DNA from: DTYU01 sp040757355
Lineage (GTDB): Bacteria > Bacillota > Desulfotomaculia > Desulfotomaculales > Ammonificaceae
DNA length: 11,261 nucleotides
Direction: 5' to 3'
Assembly (NCBI GenBank): GCA_040757355.1
Contig: JBFLWY010000064.1
Location: 1-11,261, forward strand
Every line of letters starts with the position of its first letter. Position 1 is the stretch's first letter. Of the stretch, positions 6,057-11,261 are shown piece after piece. The translations under genes were made by a program, and so were the position numbers. The notes below the pieces were generated by a model. The model ran no database searches. It saw only the letters and a program-made list of their open reading frames with translations, and was not told the DNA's origin.

Positions 6057-6086
6057 TTGAACTATTGACCGGTTCAAATTTATAAT
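6057..6086 (+). promoter_or_regulatory. Sigma-A-type promoter for the SLH protease gene
   Basis: TTGAAC (6057-6062) and a perfect TATAAT (6081-6086) are separated by 18 bases in an AT-rich stretch, 57 bp before the protease start. It lies just downstream of element B and outside its duplication. Confidence 0.6.
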
Positions 6087-6143
6087 TTGGTTGGATTAAG
6101 CCTTCGGATCGCCGCTTTGAGACTCTGATAAAGTAGGGTTGAA

Positions 6144-9100
6144 ATGCCACGGCTCTTGGTCTTTTTTGCCGCCATTATTGTTCTGGTCGCCGGATTCCTG
6201 TGGGAGCAAAAAGACTGCAAGGAAAACGGGGGTAAAAAAACCGCTGAGGTTACCCCCGGTGTTTACTTTGTAGATTCCCGGGATACTTGCCGGTTACGTA
6301 GCTTGCCCGGAGTTAGCGTGAGCGACAATGCCTCCGGCGACCGGGTTCTGGTTCGTGTTACTTCCCCTGTTTCCTTTCCGGCCGATATTGAGCTCAATCC
6401 ATATTCGGTCGACGACCGTGTGGCTTCCGAGTTAAGGAATTCCCAAGAGGACATGCTCCATGTAGATGTTCTTCTTTTTTCCCCGGGCGACAAAAAAGAG
6501 GTAGCTGATGCGGTTATCGCCGAAGGCGGGAAGGTTTTGAAGGGGTTGGAGGAAACGGAAACTACTGCCTTACGGGTTGAACTCCCGCCGCGGGCTTTAG
6601 AAAGCCTTGCGTCGAAAGAGCCGGTGCTGCGGATTGAACCGTACGAGGAGCGGCATTTTCTTGCCGACCGGGCTGCGGCGGTAACGGGAACAGCGCCTGC
6701 GCTGGTGCCGGGCTTTATAAGCCCCAACGGTCTGTCCGGCACCGGACAGATAGTCGGGGTTGCAGACAGCGGACTCGACAAGGGCCGCCTTGACGACTTG
6801 CATCCTGACCTGCAAAGTACGCCGGGCAAGATGCCCAAGGTTGTGCTTCTACGGTCCTGGGCCGACGGGCCGCTAAGTGATCCCAGCGGACATGGCACGC
6901 ACATGGCCGGGATCGTCGCCGGGACAGGAGCGGCTTCCGAGGGGCGTTATAGGGGGGTTGCCCCAGGGGCCAGCATTTATTTTCAGGCCATTGCCAACAG
7001 CGCCGGTGAGCCGGACCTCCCCGCGGACCTCGTTTCTCTCTTCCGGCCCGCTTATAGCGCGGGTGTAAGGGTTCATGTCGACGGCTGGGGCGGCGGTAAA
7101 AACAGTTACTCCGCGGCTGCGTCCCAGATCGACCGCTTTTGCTTTTACTATCCCGACTTTTTACCGATCTTTGGCGCCGGCAACAGCGGCCCCAAATCAG
7201 GGACCTTAACGAGTGAAGCCAACAGCAAGAACGCCCTGGTGGTTGGTGCAACCCAAAATCCGCGGCCGCTTTTTGGGTATACGGATTCCAGGAAAGTGGC
7301 CTCGTTATCCAGCAGCGGGCCAGCAGGGGACGGCAGACTGAAACCCGACCTCGTAGCCCCCGGCGCGGGGATAATTGCACCAAGCTCCCGGACGGCGCTC
7401 CTGTTTACGGGAGAGGGGTTGTACCGGCAACTTGAAGGAACGAGCATGGCAGCGGCGGTTACCGGTGGAGCGGTTGTGCTGCTGCGGGAATACCTCCAGA
7501 AACAAGAGGAGCAAAACTCGCCGCAGGCTCCGCTGTTAAAGGCCCTCTTGATCAACGGGGCTCGTCCGCTTGAACCGGTAGAAGCTTCGGGTTTTGGTCT
7601 CTTAGACCTTTGTGGAACGCTTCTGGCGTTGAAAGAGCATACTTTTCATTATGGGTTTGAAGAAAAGGGCTTAAAAGAGAATGAGCGGAAAGAGTTCTGG
7701 ATGACCGTGTCCGATAACTCGACACCTTTAAAGGTCACCCTTTGCTGGGCTGATCCTCCTGCACTGCCCGGGACGGCAACGGCTCTGGTCAACGACCTCG
7801 ACCTTGTAGTTGAAGGCCCGGACGGCCGGCGTTACCTGGGCAACGATTTTAAACAAAAGGGTGTGCCCGACCGCCTTAACAATGTGGAACAGGTAACGAT
7901 TACCGAACCTTTGGCCGGCCGCTACCGGATCCTCGTTATCGGAGCCAAAATGAGGGCCGGCATGGCCTCGGGCGGGCAGTACAAACAGCCCTATGCACTG
8001 GTTTACGGCCAGCCGGTCCGGACGGATGTGGTGGAAGGGCTGGCGGGTGCAGAGGTTAAGCTGGCGGGCGGAGAGTCAATAAGACTCCCGCAGGAGGTAA
8101 CAGCGGCATTAAACGGGAAGTTGACGAAAGAGGTCAAGCAGGCCTTCCATGCCGGGACTGACCTTTACCGATCACCGGGCGGGAAGTTTTACGCCGTTGG
8201 CATAAATGATTACCTTGTACCGGGTCGCTTTCTTTCGGCAGGCGCCGGAACGGTGGCTGTTGAGGAAACCCGGCAGATACAGGACGGCGGCTATCTTCTC
8301 CGGTCGGGTACGGTAACAGTACGGAAGGAGGAAAGGTTACCTGCGTCGGTGCCGGACGGGGTACTGATCGGGATTAGAATTAACCCGGCCACACAGGTGG
8401 TCTGGGAGACAACGGCCGACTGGGAGGAGAAGGAAGGGTTCCTTGAAGCCTTAACCTCCAACCAAATCCGGCTTATCGGCGGTAGTCAGTATTGGCTCGC
8501 ACCGGGTTATGCCGTCTCCCGTGAAACCGAGCAGGAAGGGTTGGACGCTTTGGACCGGGTCTTCGGCCCGCCGGGTGCCTTAACGGAACTGCCTTCCGGC
8601 CTTCCGGTCAGAATTAACCTGGATCCCCGGACGCACAGCGCGATGTACATAAGCGTCCAGCAGGAGCTTGTCTCTGGATTTGTCCAAGAGGTTAAGGGAA
8701 ACACAGTGCTCTTTACCGATGGTCGCCAGTATCGCTTCTTTCCCGGCGCTCAGGTAAGCAGAGGGGCGGATAGAGAGGCCCCCGGGTTGCTTGTAGCCGG
8801 GGAGCACATCACCGGCGTGGTTTTACCCGGGAAGACAGAAATGCTGCATGCCCAGGTTAACCCCGGGCTTATGTACGGGCAAGTGCTCTTCTCGGGGTCA
8901 GGAGGGCGAACGATACAACTTCAGGACACTGCGGGGAATTATCGGTTGCTGGAGCTGGCCCCGGAAGCAAGGTTTTTCCGCGGCACGGTTTATATCGGCC
9001 CGAGCGTGCTGACGCCGGGGCAATGGGTCCGGCTTACACTCGATCCACAGGGCCGTGTATCTAGGATAGATCTTGCCGGGGAGTTGCGCGAGGCGGTTGG

Positions 9101-10073
9101 GGCGGTACAGGACTGCGATAACGAACGCTGGGTAATTAAGGTGGACGGAGTGGAGTACCGGCTTAGCCCCGGAAGTATGATAAGAAAAAATCTCTTACCG
9201 GTAACCCTTAATGAAGTAAAGCGCGGGGAGATTGCAACTGTAACATACTGGCAGGGAGACAGGGGTCTGCCGGTGGCCCTTTCGGTTAAAGCTCAAACCA
9301 AAACGGTAGGGCCGGAACTTAAGGTGGCCGCACCCGTTTTCGGGAAATCCTTATCCGGCAGGACCACCGGGACACGTTTATACCTCTATACGAGCGACGG
9401 CCGGCGGTCAACGGTGGAGCTTTCTCCGGGAGGAAGGTTTACGTTTGCGCTGGATTGGACGAAACCTGCTCCGGTGAGATTGGTAGCCGTGGATGAGCGA
9501 ACCGGTGGCGTGACCGGGCTCTGGGTAGAGCTGCCTTCCGGTCCGAAGGTTTTCACGGACGTCGGGAAGTCTTGGGCGGCAAGGGAGATCCAAGCGCTTG
9601 CGGACGAGGGGATTCTAACCGGCTACGCGGATGGAACCTTCCGGCCCGAAGCTTATATCAATAGGGCGGAATTCGCCGCTTTGATTGCCCGTTCATGGCC
9701 GGGTATGGAAGGAGATAAGGGTCGGGTGCCCCCGGATACGCCGGATTGGGCAAGGGACGTCGTGCAAACGGCAGTTTACCATGGCCTGTTACCCCTTTTT
9801 CCCGACGGCAGTTTCCGGCCCGGGGTTTTAGTCGACCGGGCAACGGCCGCTTCTGCGTTTGCTGCACTCAGGGAGCCTAGTGGGACGACATCATCTTATC
9901 CACCCTACCGTGATTGGACGGCGGTACCTGCCCGGCACAATGAAGCGGTGGCCTTGCTTTACGATTGGGGCGTTATGCGGGGGCGCCCGGACAGGTTCTT
10001 CCGCCCCCTTGAACCGATTACGCGGGCAGAAGCAGCAGTAGTTATTTATCGTTTAACATCGAGTTTCGACTAA
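6144..10073 (+). CDS. Exported SLH-anchored subtilisin-like (S8) serine protease, multidomain
   Basis: This 1309-residue protein starts with a hydrophobic export segment (LLVFFAAIIVLVAGFLW, about 4-20). Residues ~95-170 look like an inhibitor-type prodomain. The S8 catalytic domain (~190-490) shows the triad: D208 in GVADSGLD, H250 in SGHGTHMAG, and S434 in GTSMAAA, with oxyanion N347 in GAGNSG. A beta-sandwich follows (~520-640; CWADPP, LVNDLDLVVEGPDG, NNVEQV), typical of large S8 proteases. Then come a linker, three tandem ~70-residue beta repeats (about 837-1049), another beta domain (~1055-1130), and three SLH domains (~1136-1305) that would hold it to the cell wall or S-layer by secondary cell wall polymer. 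The start is ATG with a modest TAGGG site 5 bases upstream. The natural substrate is unknown; processing of surface proteins is an inference. No frameshift is seen. Confidence 0.92.
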   Translation: MPRLLVFFAAIIVLVAGFLWEQKDCKENGGKKTAEVTPGVYFVDSRDTCRLRSLPGVSVSDNASGDRVLVRVTSPVSFPADIELNPYSVDDRVASELRNSQEDMLHVDVLLFSPGDKKEVADAVIAEGGKVLKGLEETETTALRVELPPRALESLASKEPVLRIEPYEERHFLADRAAAVTGTAPALVPGFISPNGLSGTGQIVGVADSGLDKGRLDDLHPDLQSTPGKMPKVVLLRSWADGPLSDPSGHGTHMAGIVAGTGAASEGRYRGVAPGASIYFQAIANSAGEPDLPADLVSLFRPAYSAGVRVHVDGWGGGKNSYSAAASQIDRFCFYYPDFLPIFGAGNSGPKSGTLTSEANSKNALVVGATQNPRPLFGYTDSRKVASLSSSGPAGDGRLKPDLVAPGAGIIAPSSRTALLFTGEGLYRQLEGTSMAAAVTGGAVVLLREYLQKQEEQNSPQAPLLKALLINGARPLEPVEASGFGLLDLCGTLLALKEHTFHYGFEEKGLKENERKEFWMTVSDNSTPLKVTLCWADPPALPGTATALVNDLDLVVEGPDGRRYLGNDFKQKGVPDRLNNVEQVTITEPLAGRYRILVIGAKMRAGMASGGQYKQPYALVYGQPVRTDVVEGLAGAEVKLAGGESIRLPQEVTAALNGKLTKEVKQAFHAGTDLYRSPGGKFYAVGINDYLVPGRFLSAGAGTVAVEETRQIQDGGYLLRSGTVTVRKEERLPASVPDGVLIGIRINPATQVVWETTADWEEKEGFLEALTSNQIRLIGGSQYWLAPGYAVSRETEQEGLDALDRVFGPPGALTELPSGLPVRINLDPRTHSAMYISVQQELVSGFVQEVKGNTVLFTDGRQYRFFPGAQVSRGADREAPGLLVAGEHITGVVLPGKTEMLHAQVNPGLMYGQVLFSGSGGRTIQLQDTAGNYRLLELAPEARFFRGTVYIGPSVLTPGQWVRLTLDPQGRVSRIDLAGELREAVGAVQDCDNERWVIKVDGVEYRLSPGSMIRKNLLPVTLNEVKRGEIATVTYWQGDRGLPVALSVKAQTKTVGPELKVAAPVFGKSLSGRTTGTRLYLYTSDGRRSTVELSPGGRFTFALDWTKPAPVRLVAVDERTGGVTGLWVELPSGPKVFTDVGKSWAAREIQALADEGILTGYADGTFRPEAYINRAEFAALIARSWPGMEGDKGRVPPDTPDWARDVVQTAVYHGLLPLFPDGSFRPGVLVDRATAASAFAALREPSGTTSSYPPYRDWTAVPARHNEAVALLYDWGVMRGRPDRFFRPLEPITRAEAAVVIYRLTSSFD
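8652..9290 (+). repeat. Three tandem ~70-residue beta repeats within the protease
   Basis: Protein residues of about 837-907, 908-978 and 979-1049 share one layout. A G-x-V strand (SGFVQEVKG, YGQVLFSG, VGAVQDCD) is followed by a strand ending in Y-x-x-x-P-x-(A/S) (YRFFPGAQV, LLELAPEARF, YRLSPGSMI). A L-x-x-G-(E/Q)-x-(I/V) turn and a final V-x-x-(I/L) strand close the unit. Identity between repeats is low, so they are old duplications; I cannot name the family. Confidence 0.55.
9549..10058 (+). other. Triple SLH domain region of the protease
   Basis: Three S-layer homology units are readable: VFTDVGKSWAAREIQALAD with GYADGTFRPEAYINRAEFAA; PDWARDVVQTAVYHGLL with FPDGSFRPGVLVDRATAA; and an RHNEAVALLYDWGVM unit with FRPLEPITRAEAAVVIYRL. 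The third is the most diverged at its start. Three units are the usual number for binding pyruvylated secondary cell wall polymer. Confidence 0.9.
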
Positions 10074-10085
10074 TCGTTTTCACCC

Positions 10086-10119
10086 AAAAAAGAAAAAGAG
10101 CGGTATTTTCTTGCCGCTC
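10086..10119 (-). terminator. Rho-independent terminator of the minus-strand anti-sigma gene
   Basis: GAGCGG (10098-10103) pairs with CCGCTC (10114-10119) around a 10-base loop. Read on the minus strand, the stem is followed by TTTTTCTTTTTT (+ strand A run, 10086-10097). On the plus strand no T run follows, so it serves the minus-strand gene well and would only weakly stop transcription from the converging protease gene. Confidence 0.8.
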
Positions 10120-10147
10120 CACAATTAAAACCCTTTAGACTTCTCCT

Positions 10148-11191
10148 TTACTCTACGAGGCAGAGAGTCACGGTGTGTTTCCCCGCAAGCGCATCTATTT
10201 CGGCCAGCCATTTCTCCAGTTCATTCAACTTAGTATCGATTGCCGCCCTTTCATCTTCGGAGGCCTCGTTACGAACCGCGACCAGTGTTTCATACTCCGC
10301 CTTTTGCTTGTTAAAGGTCTCGGTTTGATCGACCGCATTATCGTTACGGTCGATTACCGTACCCAGACCGCCGAGGACAATAAGAAAACCGTCCTTGTTT
10401 TCCTTGTCGATGGTAAACTGCAGGATCTGAATTCGCGGTGCCCCTTCACTAGCGGTTACGGTATACTTGTGGGCGGCTCCCCAGGAGCGCGCTGTTGCCA
10501 CCGCGTTTGCCGTTGCGGCCTCAAGGTCCCGCACCTGGATGCGCAACTCCGTGCTCGTTAATAACCGCTGCTGGCTAAGAAATGCCCGTACCGGCCGGGC
10601 CTCGGCAATTTGGGAAGGCGGCTCGTTGGGTTGGGGCCTGCTTGTCGGTGTAACCCGTTCGGACGCGGAACTGTTCTCCGGAGTTTCCGGTACGGTGGGA
10701 CCGGGAGTACTATTCTTGTTGACCGTATCTCCGCTGGACTTAGGAGGAGTGGGCACCACTTTTCCGGTTGACGGCTGGTTTTCCGCGGGGTTAGCGGGTG
10801 AAACGACTGAACCCGTAGGGGATTTGGTCGCGACGTGAGGCGCTGGTGCCCCGCCGGAAAGGACCATTGCCAAGGTGCTTCCTGCAATAAGCAGTAAAGT
10901 AGCCGCTGCCGCCACAAGCTGTTTCCATCTGCTGAAACGCTCCGTCCAGCGGCGGCCGGCAGCCGGGACGTCGGCGGAGATCCTGGCCATGACGCCGGCA
11001 GAGAAACCGGCTGGTGCCTGTACCGTTTCCGCGGTACGGAGCGCGTCGGTCATCTTCTGGAGGAACGCAAATTCCCTGCGGCATGAGTCGCAGGATGAAA
11101 GGTGTGCTGCAACCTCCGGCTTAACCTCGCCGGGGTGGTCTACCAGCAACGGCAGCTCTTTTCTTACCCGGTTGCACAACATTGACCTCAC
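10148..11191 (-). CDS. Membrane-anchored zinc anti-sigma factor with DUF4349-like extracytoplasmic domain
   Basis: The N terminus has the zinc anti-sigma motif H30-x3-C34-x2-C37 (HLSSCDSC), used to hold an ECF sigma factor inactive in the cytoplasm. A single transmembrane helix (~91-112, QLVAAAATLLLIAGSTLAMVL) is followed by a Pro/Ser/Thr-rich linker (~113-200). The ~135-residue outer domain resembles DUF4349: STELRIQVRDLEAATANAVA, a later LGGLGTVIDRNDNAVDQTE segment, and a charged helical stretch (~292-337) likely to form a coiled coil. The start is GTG at 11191, with GGGG at 11202-11205 upstream on this strand; an ATG three codons later is possible. The partner sigma gene would be expected just upstream (right of the window) but cannot be seen. 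Element C lies 19 bp upstream of the start and may separate the pair or carry the promoter. The gene converges on the protease gene. Confidence 0.8.
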   Translation of the reverse strand: MRSMLCNRVRKELPLLVDHPGEVKPEVAAHLSSCDSCRREFAFLQKMTDALRTAETVQAPAGFSAGVMARISADVPAAGRRWTERFSRWKQLVAAAATLLLIAGSTLAMVLSGGAPAPHVATKSPTGSVVSPANPAENQPSTGKVVPTPPKSSGDTVNKNSTPGPTVPETPENSSASERVTPTSRPQPNEPPSQIAEARPVRAFLSQQRLLTSTELRIQVRDLEAATANAVATARSWGAAHKYTVTASEGAPRIQILQFTIDKENKDGFLIVLGGLGTVIDRNDNAVDQTETFNKQKAEYETLVAVRNEASEDERAAIDTKLNELEKWLAEIDALAGKHTVTLCLVE

Positions 11192-11210
11192 CCTATTTCA
11201 TCCCCGGCAG

Positions 11211-11261
11211 GTTACTATTCAGGCTTCCCGTCGGGCGCGGCAATAAACGTCGTATTTCAGA
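11211..11261. mobile_element. MITE-like element C, one end only (cut by window edge)
   Basis: GTTACTATTCAG (11211-11222) is a terminal repeat like those of elements A and B. From 11214 to 11241 the sequence is identical over 28 bp to the reverse complement of the right end of element A (3646-3673), with weaker similarity beyond. C therefore lies in the opposite orientation to A and extends past the window. The 8 bases before it, CCCGGCAG (11203-11210), should reappear after its far end if it inserted as A and B did. Confidence 0.7.

Noticed and set aside
6065..6086. TTGACC as -35 for the TATAAT at 6081
   Set aside because: The spacing is only 10 bases; TTGAAC at 6057 with an 18-base spacer fits much better.
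6715..7383. Long minus-strand frame (222 codons) inside the protease gene
   Set aside because: It is opposite the conserved catalytic domain, has an arginine/proline-rich unnatural composition, and is a GC-driven shadow.

Overview
The window reads as part of the chromosome of an endospore-forming, probably anaerobic Firmicute of the class Clostridia (Peptococcaceae/Desulfotomaculum-like; this placement is inference). The evidence is a sporulation block (spoIID, spoIIID and an mreB/mbl homologue), strong GGAGG-type ribosome binding sites, GTG/TTG starts, moderately high GC, a radical SAM enzyme, and a protease anchored by S-layer homology (SLH) domains.

Layout. (1) 1-609: the 3' part of a winged-helix regulator gene that enters from the left, followed after about 100 bp by a radical SAM enzyme with auxiliary cysteines (708-2096) and a Rho-independent terminator. 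(2) 2288-5765: spoIID, then a 534-bp gap, spoIIID, mbl, and a small protein made only of a pyruvate-kinase C-terminal-like domain. The spoIIID-mbl adjacency matches Bacillus subtilis. The order fits a shared mother-cell and cell-wall programme: SpoIID cuts glycan during engulfment, SpoIIID tunes the sigma-E regulon, and Mbl organises wall synthesis. No spoIIQ-type M23 peptidase lies between spoIID and spoIIID. (3) 6144-10073: one large exported serine protease with a subtilisin domain, a beta-sandwich, three tandem ~70-residue beta repeats and three C-terminal SLH domains, behind a good sigma-A-type promoter. (4) 10148-11191, minus strand: a membrane-anchored zinc anti-sigma factor with a DUF4349-like outer domain, with its own terminator.

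The most notable unexplained structure is a family of short non-coding mobile elements of MITE type (miniature inverted-repeat transposable elements). Element A (3447-3676) and element B (5775-6019) both end in versions of GTAACTATTCAG...CTGAATAGTTAC. Each is bracketed by its own perfect 8-bp target duplication (ACTCAGGC and CTTGGTGT). They are alike over roughly 40 bp at each end and carry inverted GCACTC/GAGTGC stems inside. A third copy, C, starts at 11211 in the opposite orientation and runs out of the window. The GTA(A) termini and 8-bp duplications resemble IS66-family transposition; no transposase is present here. All three sit in intergenic gaps: upstream of spoIIID, one base past the stop of the pyruvate-kinase-like gene, and about 20 bp upstream of the anti-sigma gene. 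I saw no RNA genes, CRISPR arrays or phage genes.
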